A model generated the notes under the pieces. The model was given only the letters and a program-made list of their open reading frames with translations, did not search any database and was not told the origin of the DNA. Positions 10,601 through 21,869 of a DNA stretch of 64,000 nt are shown here, in pieces. The position numbers were made by a program, and so were the translations under genes. How positions within the stretch are numbered: the stretch's first letter is position 1; each line of letters starts with the position of its first letter. This DNA is from Cyanophora paradoxa (taxonomy: Eukaryota > Glaucocystophyceae > Cyanophorales > Cyanophoraceae), in contig QPMI01000482.1 of assembly GCA_004431415.1 (NCBI GenBank), forward strand, positions 248,001-312,000, given 5' to 3'.

Positions 10601-13600
10601 GCGGGATCTTGAACCTGCGCGCCGGCGTCGGGGCGGGCGGGGCGGGCGGGCGGGCGAGGGGGGCGTTGGGGGAGGCGGGGCGCGCACGTGAAGGTGGTGC
10701 GGGAGACCTTGTCGGTCAGCTTGAGGGCCTTCTCGGGGCGGGCCTCGGAGGGGTTTGACGAGTTGCCCGTCACGAGGAAGAGCTGGTACTCGAGGGGCGG
10801 GTCGACGGTCTGCCAGCCGCTGATGAGCGTCGTGAACTCGTCCTTGCCCTCCGTTTGCGCCCCGACGACGACGGGCTGCACGTTGAACTGCCCCCCCGAG
10901 GGCGGCCGGCTCACGAGGAACTGGACCTGCGCGTAGCCCGTGCGCGTGGCGTCGAGCGACTTCTCGTAGTACTCCACCGACGCGCGGATCGTGTACTCCT
11001 GGCCCGGCACGAGCACGTCGGGGGAGAGCAGCAGGCGGCTGTACTGGTTGCCCCTGCCCCCCCAGCGCCCGTCGAAGACGACGGAAGGCTCCTGCGCGGC
11101 GGGGCGCGTGGGCGGCGGCGACGGCGGGGCGGGGCGGCCGAAGCGACGGCTGCGCACGTCGGACGCGACGACGCCGACGGAGGTGAGGTTAAGGTCGCCG
11201 CGCTCGACGCTCCAGTACCAGTTCACCTGAGAGCGCGGCACGCCCAGGCCCTGCGGGAGACACGAGCGCCGGTTCGACCGGCAGCGGGAGGAGCGTCGAG
11301 CGGCCGCGGCGCACCGACTGGTCGTCGTCGATCTTGCCGTCGAGCTTGAACTGCGTGTTGGGCGGGACCTTCGGGATGGCGATGCGCTGCAAAGCGAATC
11401 GACGTCAGTGCAAGTCCGAAAGCAAGTGCGGCCGCGGCCCCAGCGCCCAGCGCGGGCTCATGATCACCTGGATGGAGACCTGCAGGGGCGGGACCTTGAC
11501 GATCTCGACGTCCGAGTAGTCGCGGTTGGAGCGCGCGCCCTTGGAGACGGTCACGAAGAAGCGGTACTTGCCTGCGCGGTCCGACGCGCGGTTCGGCGAG
11601 CCGGGGGTGGACGGGGGGCTCGGCCGGCGCACCCTCGCGGAGGTGCCCCGCGGGGAAGACGGCGGCGCGCGAGGGCGCGACGACGAGGAGCGAGCCGTTG
11701 GTCGTCATGCACGGCTGGTCCGGCACCGTCTGGAAGGGCAGGAAGTAGAGGCACTCCCACTCGTACGAGAGCTCTCCCTGCCGGCAGGGTTCGCACGGAC
11801 GGGCGGACGGCGAGACCGGCCGCGTGGCGCACCGGCTCGTCGTCGGGATCGACAGACTGGCCGGCGTCGAGCACGAAAGCCTTCGTCTGCGCGATGGGCC
11901 GGCCGCCTGCGCGCGCGCGCGCAACGTCAGCGAAGGAGTAGGCGGCTGGCGGCCGGCCGAGCGCCAGGCGAACGCGCCGTTGCCGATGATGACGTTGATG
12001 GGTGACGGGACGACGTTGAGGGTGACAGAGTCGGAGACCTTGTCCTGCTCCACGGCGCCCTTGATGCGGCACGTCACCCGGAACTTGTACGTGCCCCAGA
12101 CCTGCCCCAGGCGGCTCAGCCTTGGCGGCGGAGGGCGGCAGGGCGGGCGAGGGAGCTGGCCTGGAGTGCGCGGGGCTCGATGCGCATGACGGACTTCTCG
12201 AGGCCGAAGACCTTGACGTTCCTGAACTCAGTGATGAAGTCGCGGCCGGCGTCGTCGTCGCCCGACCACTCGAAGAGGATGTCGTCGTTCTTCGCGGTGG
12301 GGCACTTGGCCGGGTCCGGCAGCTCCGCGTTCGCGCGGACGAGCAGCTCCCGGGCGCGCGTCACCTCGTAGACCTTCTCAAAGGCGATCGAGACCTTCGG
12401 CAGCGCCGTGTCCGTCTTGTACAGCTGCGGCACAGGCTGCGATCAGCGACGAGACGAGCGCAAGGACAAAGATCGCCGAACGCGCGCACCGAGAGCCTGG
12501 CTTCGGCGGACCGCTTGCCGAAAGCGTTCGTCACCACCAGGATGACTTCGTAGTACCCGGGGTCGAGCTCCTCGTTACTCAGGCGCAGGTACCGATTGCC
12601 CTTGCTGAGCCGCACGCCCTGTATGCCGCTCTCCACGTCGGCCTTGTTTACGTCGGCGACCAGTTTCTCCAACTTGTCCTTCTTTGCGGCGTCGCGCGCA
12701 GGAACTTCCGTCGTCACGATGGACCAGCTGTACGTGACCTTGTAGGGGCCCGTGTTGTTGGAGTTGCCGGCGTCCAGCGTCTCCGGCAGGCACCCGCCGA
12801 TGATTGCCGAGCCGGCAATGTTCGCGATGGGCGTGACGGGGTTGATGGGAGGCAGGATGGTTGCGTTGCCGGCCGCTGCGTCGGAAGTCTCGTAGTAATT
12901 AAGAATCTGAGCCGTCGGATTCAGGTACAAGTATCTGGTCTCGTTGCTCTCGGACGGCGGGAACTCCACGAATCCGAGCGTCACAACGAGCGTGTTGTCG
13001 TTCTGCCACAGGCAACTCGAAGTCGGGAGCTTCTCAATCGTGGCTGCCGCAGTGCAAACGTGGGCGGAAAGCGGGCTAGGAGGAGCAGGGGGTAACACAC
13101 CATCGATGCCAAGTTGGCGGACCTCGACGAAGACAGTGCGGCATTTGAAGATGCCCACGAGGCCGCCGCGGTTCGTATCCATGTCGAACGTGAGCGTGAT
13201 GATGTCCCCGATGTCGGATATGATGGCGTTGCTGATGCGCGGCTGCGGCGCTGCGGACCGGCGTCGGCGTCGCGCGAGCGGCAACGGCGCAAGACTGGGC
13301 GCGTACCAATGTCTACGACGATTGTGAAGATCTTGTTGTAGATATACGTCGTATTTTCGCTCTCCGGGACGAGCGGGTAGCCCAGGTAGTTGCCGCCGAC
13401 CGAGGGCCGCAGCCGGATCTGCAGGGCGCGCGTCCGCACAACAAGACACCGTGCGGGCAAGGGCACGCGGCGCACGGTCATGGTGTAGTTGCAGCCTGCG
13501 GGAATGGCGAGGTAATCGATTCGGTAGAGACCGCCCATATTGCGATCGATGCGCGTCGCGTCGGCGCCGAGGTACGTGACGACGGTGTTCATTTCGCCGA

Positions 13601-16600
13601 GGTTGCGCAGCTTGCCGGGCTTGAGCGGCCGCGTCGCAAGCGAGCCGTTGACAAACCAGTCGTCCCCGCCCTTGGTCCGCTTGTTCCCGAAGCGGTCTCT
13701 CGATTGCAGGCAGAACGTCATGCGGATGCCCGAGATGCCCTTGAAGAGGGCGTCCGGCACCCCCTGGCGCCCGTTGCGCAGGTACTCCTGGCATGTGCCC
13801 TTTCCGACACGGCCCGTCGAGCCGTACGCCAGCGAGACAAGGTCGCTCGTGGCGGCTGCACGGCCGGTGAGCGGCGGGGCGGGGCGAGCGCGCCGAAAGC
13901 TCGAGCGCACCGGCGTCGACCCAGAGGTCGAAGAACTTGTTGTCGGCGGCGTAGTTGCCGGGGATGGCGACGGGGCTCGTCACGGTGATGCGCTGACCGT
14001 CCTCGTCCAGGATGCGGCGCGTCTCGTTCAGCAGCACCTTCACGTAGTAGTACTGCGAGAGCACGATCTGGTACCGCGCGGTGTAGTTCCCGCTGCCGTC
14101 GTCGAGGGGCTGCGTCTCGTAGGTCTGGAGCACGCCCGGGCGCTCGCCCAGCGCCAGGGCCTCGATCGGCCGCAGGTCCGTCGGGGTGTTGTAGATCTCG
14201 AGGATGAACTGGTCCCCGCCGCGCAGGCGGAGGTTGCCGTAGGCGTCGTACGCAATGATGGTGAACGTGGTGAGCTCGCCGGCGATGGCGAGGTTCGTCC
14301 CCGAGCCGACCGTGATGCAGGCCGCCGCCGTCGTGAGGCCCGGGCGGACCTCAACCGTGAATGGAGACTCCTTGATGTGCTGCCCGTTGAGGAGAATAGC
14401 CATCTGGTAGTTCCCCGTCTTGTTGATCTGGTATTGGAGAACGTATTGGCCCGTCGAGCCGTCGTTCAGATCGGCGACGGTGTAGATCGCAAGAGGTGGC
14501 GTGAAGGTCACTTCCACCACGTCGCCGGCTGCGAGAGGGCTTCAGAACACGCACGCAGGATAAGAAGTACGCGCTGGAAGAACAAAACGCACTCGACTTG
14601 CGGGCGTTGCCGTAGAAATCGACGGCCTGGATGTTCACGACGATCTGGTCGCCGGCCGTCACGGAGCGCGTGCCGATGTTGCCGAAGGAGACGACGGGCT
14701 CCGCGAACGAGTTGGGCGGGTACGTCGGGCCCGGCTCGACGGTGAACGTCGCGGGGCTCCCCGCGAACTGCTCGCCGCGCAGGGTGGCCGAGAGCGTGTA
14801 CACGCCCGCCTTTGTCAGCGTGAAATCTCCGTAGTAGCGGGCCGCGGTGCCGGCGCCGCGGACGGAGACGGAGACGGGGACGACGCCCGGGCCCTCCAGC
14901 GTCGCCTGGATGGGCTCCTCCGCCAGCGTCAGGGCCGGGCGGTCGTTGTGGAACCTGTCGCGCGTCTGCAGGGTGACCGAGACCGGCGTGCCCGCCACGA
15001 TCGACTCGTTCAGGTTGAGGATGACGCAATTCGGCACGTGCGTCTCAGCTACGGGGCCACGAGTCAGGTGGCGGCGGGGCGGGCAGGGCGGGGGACGGCG
15101 TCTCGCGAACCGGGGAGGATGATAAGCGGAATCTTGTACGGGCTTCCCGTGTCGCCCTGCCCGATGTCGATGCCCGCGCCCCTGATTCGCAGCGTGAACG
15201 TGCCCGCCATCTCCGACATGTACATCGCGTTGTACGAGCCGTCCCCCTGGTCCTCGACCCGGGACGCGTTCACGAGCGGCTTCCCGAAGGGGTCCGGATC
15301 GAAGGGGTCATAGGGCTCTGGCTCTATAAACCAGTCGTAGAGAGCGTTTTCGTCAATGTCGAAGACGTTGTCGATGAACGGATGGTAGAGGTAGACCGCG
15401 AAGTCGTCGCCCCCGGAGCTCAGCTGCTGCGTGGGGTTCTGGTTGTCCATCGCGAACACCGTCATCGAGGCGACCTGGCCAGCCACCGCCGTCACCATGC
15501 CGGGACCGTTGGCGTAACAGTTTGGCGGGTACAGAGCGGCTGCAGGCAGTTCAGGGGAGAACAGTAGTGCGAAAACGAGGACACGCACTGAATGTGAAGA
15601 TGCGGCCGCCTCGGGAAAAGTCCGTCCCGTTGTTCGAGTACTCGATGATGGCGGGGCCGATCGCGTAGAAGGCGAGGATGTCGCTGGTGAACGTGCAGGT
15701 TACGTTGCGGCCCGAGAGGAACACGGCCGGCACGTAGCGGATGACGGGCCCCTGCTGCACGCGGCAGCGCGCCGCGGGATTGCGGCCGAAGTTCTCGCCG
15801 ATGATGGTCACCTTGACAGCGAATCCCTGGATGGGACCCGCGTAAGGCCTAAGCGCCGTCACAATTGGGAGGCTGTGCAGATCTGGGGCGGATGTGAGAA
15901 CCACGTCCCGCAAGATGGCATCGATCTAAAAACGACAAACCGTAGTAGTTGTACTGGACGTTGTCAGCAGTGAACTGCTGCCCGTTGAGAGCGACCTCCA
16001 AAGGAACGTCGCCGTAAGGGGCCGCCGGCGCCACGCAAGTGAGGGTGCGATTCAACCCGACAATCGTCTCTCGCGCCCGCACACTCGCGCGACCGAAGCG
16101 GCAGAGGGTCTCGCCGTCGGGGCACTTGTCGATGTCCGAGCCGCGACAGACGGGGTCGCGAAGATTTCGCCCAAAGACCGTGACGGTCTCGCCACCAGCG
16201 ATAAGGCCAGTCGGCAGCACGAGCTGCTGCACGTTGACCGGCGTGACTGCAACGTGGAGGCGTCAGCCACATGTACAGAGCGGCTCTGAAAGGAATTTTC
16301 ATGGCGGACCGTAGTATGCAAAGCGCTTGAAGGAGCGCGAGTACTGCTGCCCGTTGAGACCGACTTCGACGTTGACGGTGGGGGCCGGCAGCCGCGCGAC
16401 CGGAGAAGTCACGATGAGGCGCGTGCGGTTCACGTACGTCGCCCTGAGGCGCCCAAGGAACCCGAAGGCAACGCGGATTTCGCCGGTGTTGAAGAAGTTC
16501 TGGCCGTCGACGATCACCGTCGTGTTGCCCGTGAGCGGGCCGGAACGCGGGGTGAGGCGAATGACCGCGACCGACGTCGGGAACGGAGTCCCGATGAACT

Positions 16601-19600
16601 GCTTGTCGAGGTAATACGTGAACGGCGTGTACGTCTGCGACTCCGTCCACTGCTGGTCGTTGAGGCTCACCTGCGAAGGGGCGCGGTCAGCCGTCTAACC
16701 GACGCGAAACGCACGCCTGCAGCACCTGGAAACCGAGCTTGAGCGACATGCCGTCGGGGAGATCGCAGAACGAGGCGGGCGTGCAGGCCGACGTGGCTGG
16801 CGTGCTGCACTGGATGAGCCCCGAGTTGATGACTGTCGCAGGCCACTTGGCCACCTGCCTCGGTGGGTCGCTGCCCCACAACACCAAGCGGCACCGCGCC
16901 CACGGTCGGACGAGCGTCCCCGTCACGAAGTACTTGCCGAAAACCCGCAGGACAGTGCGCCCGTAGATCGGACCGGTTGTCGGCAGCGTCCTGTTGAGAG
17001 AGGCGACGAAGCGGGAATCGATGTACTGGAAGAGCAGAACGTTGCCAAAGAACTCGGTGAAGAGCTGCCCGTCGAGGGAGAGGTCGACCTTGGCCACCGG
17101 CTGCTGCTCCAGGCGGTTCAGCCGCGGCGCTGTGTGGACAATGTAGCCCGTCGCCGGATCCCACGTGCCGTTCACGACCTTCGTGCCCTCGGGCCCAACG
17201 AACTGATAGCGGATCTTGATGTTGTACTGCGTGATCATGTCCGGGTTGTTGATATCATTGTACTCGTTCGTGTCGACGAAACCGGAGCCCTGAATGGTGA
17301 CCGTCGTGACGCCCGTCGTGAGTCCCACGGAGGGCGCCAGGCGCGACTGCGAGATTGGCAGCTTGTAGACTCGCAGGCGCGGGAAAAATCGCGTGGAGAG
17401 CGAGAGGTCGTTCGCGTCCGTCCGGTCGTTGTACGTGACGTTGAAGACGATGAACTCGGGGCTGCGGGAGAGCACGAAGTCCGGCGTCGTGCAACGGACG
17501 GTCTCCGTGTCGGCTGTTCCGATCACCCTGTACTCTCTCAGTGTCGACGTGTCGAAGAAACGGCAGGTCACGTTGATTTGTGTCTTGTACGGCTCTGCGG
17601 AAGAGAGAACGGGCTTGTTCTGCGGATTCACCAGCGTGTTGACCATGACGACGCGGGGGTCCCACAGGTACTGCCCGTAGATCACGAGCTGCGTTCGCGC
17701 AATGTCCGCGGCGGCGGATGGGGTTATCGCCGTAAGAACCGGGTTCGGGTAGTAGTAGTACGACATGTTGTTTGGCGGGAATAGGACGCCGTTGAGTGAG
17801 AAGCGCATGACCACGGCGACGGGCGTGAGGGGCGAGACGCTGCGGTAGTCGGCGCTCGGGCAGATGATCTCCTGATCGTTGACGAACGTCGCCGGTGTGC
17901 GCAACGCGCCCCACACGCAGACGATCTCTCCCGTGTCAACAAAGACCTCCCCGCGAATGGTCACTGGCGTGCCGCCCGAAAGCGGGCCAAGCACAGGATC
18001 GATGGTCCCGAAAACGGGCGGCTCTGTGTTGCGCGTTAGCATACCGATAAACTGTTAAAATTATTCAAAAGGGCTCACTGAAGTAGCGGAAAGGGGCGAT
18101 GTTGGAGTAATTGAACCTGTCAACAGTCACGCTGAGGTTTCCCCAGCCGTAATCTATGTACAGAGGAGTGTAGCAGATGATCTGCGTGGGCGTAAGTACG
18201 CGTGAGATAACGACGAAAATCCCGGAGGAAATCGCACGTTGGTGGCGCTGAGCCAGTAGTTGGCCCGGGGCGCGCCAGGCTCCAACTCGCCGACGGTGCG
18301 TTCGATGGTCTCGTTGTGGTAGAAGCCCGTCCGGTTCGTCGTTGGGTTCCACCGGCACCGCGTCGTGTTCTGTTCCGGCACCCCATGAGGGCGCAGAAAA
18401 GAGCAGCGGGGAAGAAGGCAGGAGAGCGCGCACGGTGAACCCGATGCCCTCGACAGAAACCTCGTTGGGGTTCAAGGTCAGGCCGCTCTGGGGCGTGATG
18501 TTCGAGATGTAGGGGTAGTACGTGAAGCCGACGCGGTCGGTCGTGTACTGGAAACTGTTGAGGCCGACCTCGACGTACACGAGGCCGGCGAAGAGCTTGC
18601 GGGGCAGGTTGACGAGCAGCGTCGTGTTCGACACGTACGTGCAGTTCGCCGTCGCGGTCGACTCGAAGAGCGCCGGCCCGCCGGCCACGGTGACGAGGGG
18701 GCCCTGCGGCGTGACCGGCTGGAACTGCGCCGTGATCTCGCCCGTGTTCACGAAGCCACGCCCGAAGATGGTGATCGTGCTGCTTATTCCGTTCAGCAGC
18801 AGGCCGCTCGCGTAGCCTTCCGTGGGCGACACCGAGACGACGTTCACGTCGTACGCTGCCGGGCGCGCGCGTGTCAGGGGCCACGGCGCCCTGGGCAGAA
18901 GCGCGCGCGAGCGGGCGCACGGTAGAAGAGGAAGCGCTTGACGTCTGCGGAGAACTGCTGCCGGTTGAGGGAGAAGCTGAAGTTCGCGGGCCCCGACAGC
19001 GGCTGCACTTGCGGAAGCACGAGGTCCAGCGGCGTGGGCGTGCGGCACGTGTAGTACGGGTCGCCGCCCGGGTTCGCCACGTAGGTCGCGGGGACCCAGT
19101 ACCACGGCTCGAAGGCGCACGTCTCCTCCCCCGTGTTGCGGAAGTTGCGGCCGAAGACAGTCACGATGGTGCTGCCTGATATAGGACCACTGACGGGCAG
19201 GATGCTCGTCACAATCGTCGGAGCGGCTGCGGGGGCGTAAGTCGTGAAGGGGGCGGCGGGGTACGCGGCGCACGGTAGTAGCGGAATGTCTGGCTGTTGT
19301 TGTACCGCTGGCCGTCGAGGGAGAGGAAGATCTGGGCGTTGCCGTCGAAGCGCAGATCGATCACGGGGCTGACGCAGCGGACTGTCCCGTTGTTCGATGC
19401 GTTGTAGTAGCCCTTCACGACGATGGTTGCGGGGTAGGGAGCTGGCACGACGAACTTGCAGAACGTGTCGTTCGTCTCCACGATCCCTACCCCCGATACC
19501 TGCACGATCGTGCCTCCCGTGACAGGACCTGATTTCGGTAATATGCTCGTCGTGTACACCGGGAAGTCTGCGGCAAGATGGCATCAGGGACAGGGAAGGC

Positions 19601-21553
19601 GAGGAGAGGGGGGGGGGGGGGGGGGGGGAAGAGGGAGGGAAGGCGAGAAGGGGGGGGGGGGGTGGAAGAGGGGAGCGGGTATTGAGATGGGGAGCGAGAA
19701 GCGAAGAGGGAGGGAGGGGAGAGAGTGGGGCAGCTGGCCGCACCGTAGAAAAGGAACCAAAAGTCCTCGTAGCTGTGGTACTGCTGCCCGTTGAGCGCGA
19801 TGCCGAAGGGGACGAGCCCCGTGTAGTTGCTGTACGGCGACTGGCAGACGATCTTGTTAGGGGCAACGAATACACCCGGCGACGTCAGGTTGGCCCCGTA
19901 GAAGGCCGACATGTTCCCGCCGAAGCCGCAGAGGATCTCCTCCGTCTCCAAGAAGTTGATGCCCGTCACCGTGATGTTGTTCCCGCCCGCCCGCGGGCCC
20001 GTCATCACGGATATGTTCGTGACAATCACCGGCGTTTCTGCGGCGCGTCAAGGGGACCGGAGGAGGGCGCGGGGTACGGGGATCCGCACGGTAGAAGAGG
20101 AACGGCAGCCCGTAGGCGGGGATGTAAGAGCCGTTCTGGCCAAGGAAGGAGACGGAGATGTTGGCCGTGATGAACTGCTCGGAGACGAAGAGGTCCCGGA
20201 CGTCGGGCGAGAGGCAGACCACGGCGCGGCTCTGGCTCAGCGAGTCGAAGTTGCCGGGGACCTCCCTGTACCCGTTCGTGAAGTTGAAGCGGACCCAGAT
20301 GGAGAAATCCGTGCCCGTGAGGATGGGAAGCTGGTTGGAGATCACGCGGAACAGCGTCGCCCCGGACGCCGGCCCGCTGCGCGGATGCACTGCCTCCCAG
20401 AAGTCTGCGGCGGGGTTTGCAACAAGACAAAGAAAGGAAAGGAAAAGGAAGGGGAAGACGCACTCTTATCCAGAGCGAAGAGGAACTGCAGGCGGGAGCT
20501 GTCCGTGGTCGTCAGCGGCAGCTCCTCGCGCGCCGTGCCGCCAGGCGCTGTCGCGTAGCCCTTGACGACGGGCTGCGCCTCGGGCGCGGGCAGCGTGTTC
20601 GTGTAGAAGAGCTGCTTGCCGGCGTCGTAGCCGGCCAGGAAGAGCTGCGAGTACGGGTCCGGGACGGCGGCGAGCTCGGAAGTGATGGCGCCCGACGCCG
20701 GGTCGATGACGACGAGCGAGTGCGAGCCGCGCGGCACGTCCGCCACGCGCACGTCCAAAGTAGAGTAGCTTCCCTGAATGATCTGCCCCACGAGGCGCGC
20801 GTTGACCGGGTCGTACTTGAGCGCAGTAAGCGGCTTGCCGAATGGGGAAGACGAGACTGCGCCCGAGACCACGTTCACTACCACGAGGCGCGTCTGCAGG
20901 TCTGCGCCGAGCAGGAGGCAAAAGTAGCGGTTGCCAGCGGCGTCCAGCGCGGAGATGCCGGGATAGACATCGGTGTAGTTGCTAGTGAAGTTGAAGATGA
21001 AGTCCATGCTTCCAGTGAGCGGATTTAGGCGCACTGCTGATATGAGGTTCTGGTTGTTAACGACGCCGAAGAGCGTTGAGCCGTCCGCGGCGAACTCGAA
21101 GGAAGAGACTGCAAAGTTGGGGATGCCGCTGATGTTGACGGTCCCCTCGCGCAGCGTTTGGAAGGTGGACACCTGAGATAGAAAGAAGTCCTGCGTGTCC
21201 GTCTGGAACGTACTGAGCTCGTTCACGGGCGGGCTGAAGGTCGACGTGCCGAGGATCTGCGACTGCAGCGCTGGCAGGCCGATGAGCGGCATGAGGTCTC
21301 CCGTCGCCGGATTGACCAGCACCCATCGGTTCTGCCCGTCTATGGTTGCCACACCGAAAAGAGCACCTGGAAGCGCGAGGGCAAGCGCACAGGGTCAGTT
21401 CCGCGCCGACCTCCAGATGCGCAGGCGACTTTATGGGATGCTCCCGCATGCAAAGCTAAAGCATGGAGCATGCGCACCTCCGTGGGCGACCGCCAGGGCT
21501 GCGAGGATCGCCAGTGCCCACAGGGCACGGCGCTCCCCGCGGCTCGGGGCCAT
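4694..21553 (-). CDS. Giant polycystin-1-like receptor: TIG, filamin-type, REJ and GPS ectodomain with 5-TM core and IQ motifs
   Basis: This is a cell-surface adhesion or mechanosensory receptor candidate of several thousand residues. The start at 21553 gives a clear signal peptide (ALWALAILAALAVAHGG); exon 2 continues as ALFGVATIDGQNRW. In order: a propeller-like head (20.4-21.35 kb), about 13 IPT/TIG domains (15.55-20.4 kb; e.g. LNGQQYSRSFKRFAYYG), about 5 filamin-type repeats (13.3-15.6 kb; e.g. GQHIKESPFTVEV), a REJ region (10.6-13.3 kb; ISDIGDIITLTFDMDTN), and a GPS with CVLGDISGGYATCYCNHLS (expected cleavage L/S). The membrane part has TM1 HPIAVLAITLGIFVVS, then HPLLTLFTVTPGDPFTR with TM2, TM3, two IQ-like motifs (VQSYFRGYAQRKR, VQAVYRGFITRKR), and TM4-5 ending VQEPLRVLLGTL. 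The tail is Pro/Ala/Glu-rich, ending PPAVPSEDA. No PLAT domain and no TRP-like pore follow. It could in principle be two genes, but I see no internal start or terminator. It shares a promoter region with KIN17. Confidence 0.82.
8725..8870 (-). other. GPS (G-protein-coupled receptor proteolytic site) motif exon
   Basis: Encodes CQYFDPAGQAWSSRGC and then TCYCNHLSEFSLV, the canonical Cys/Trp pattern with the H-L-S cleavage triad. In polycystin-1 and adhesion GPCRs this site self-cleaves while the fragments stay associated. All motif Cys, the Trp, and the HLS residues are present, so cleavage is likely. This is inferred, not observed. Confidence 0.85.
13330..15588 (-). repeat. Array of about 5 filamin-type immunoglobulin repeats
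   Basis: Coding repeats in the receptor gene. Diagnostic pieces are VTLQTRDRFHND with FAGSPATFTVEPG, VNIQAVDFYGNARK with HIKESPFTVEVRPG, FTIIAYDAYGNLRLRGGD, LQSRDRFGNKRTKGGDD, and MTVFAMDNQNPTQQLSSGGDD. The A-x-D-x-x-G-N and SPF/SPA-T-V pattern is typical of filamin/ABP280 repeats. Linkers between them contain introns. Confidence 0.75.
15560..20395 (-). repeat. Tandem array of about 13 IPT/TIG domains, many one per exon
   Basis: Coding repeats within the receptor gene. Each unit opens with a P-x-x-G-x-x-x-G-x-T-x-V-T-I/V-x-G pattern (e.g. PRSGPLTGNTTVIVDGQNF) and closes with LNGQQ(Y/F) then F-x-Y-Y/F. Several units (around 18.9, 19.27, 19.75, 20.09 and 16.3 kb) end in TAC-C/G followed at once by a GTGCG donor, so introns fall at the same place and phase. 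This is the signature of exon duplication. Confidence 0.82.
19608..19628 (-). repeat. Homopolymer tract (21 G on +) in a TIG-array intron
   Basis: Lies in the intron between two TIG exons, within a longer purine-rich (+) / pyrimidine-rich (sense) stretch, about 19590-19730. It reads as C in the transcript. Confidence 0.8.
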
Positions 21554-21869
21554 GCTAGCTACGTCTCCCAAGTCACCTCCAATGTAATCTGGTGACTTGC
21601 ATCTCCTCTGGGGCCCCGCTGCCGTGCTGTGCTGGCGCGCTTGCCGCTACGTGCACCTTAATGCCAGCGCGCAGCTGCTGGTGCTGATCCGTCTAGCTGA
21701 ATGCGTGCGGGGATCAAGAGTCAAAAGGCTCCGTCCGCGCGCCGCCACTTTCAGGGTACAGGAAAAGTAAAGGCAGGCCGAGACACGTTTCCTCTGCGAG
21801 GTCGAGCTCGGTCTGTAGCTCGCCTGTATCGCCTGCTAATCGGTTTGGAGCATCTCCCTCGTCTCAGCG
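21554..21869. promoter_or_regulatory. Bidirectional intergenic promoter region (receptor / KIN17)
   Basis: 316 bp separate two divergent ATGs, so both promoters must lie here or overlap the first exons. I see no TATA box. The left end has an inverted pair, aagtcacc (21570-21577) and ggtgactt (21591-21598). Confidence 0.65.

Noticed and set aside
18039-18073. A 27-nt intron (gtgagcccttttgaataattttaacag on the sense strand) in the TIG array
   Set aside because: Joining there breaks the reading frame. A longer intron ending ctaacgcgcaacacag restores phase and the TIG pattern, so the ultra-short intron is not supported.
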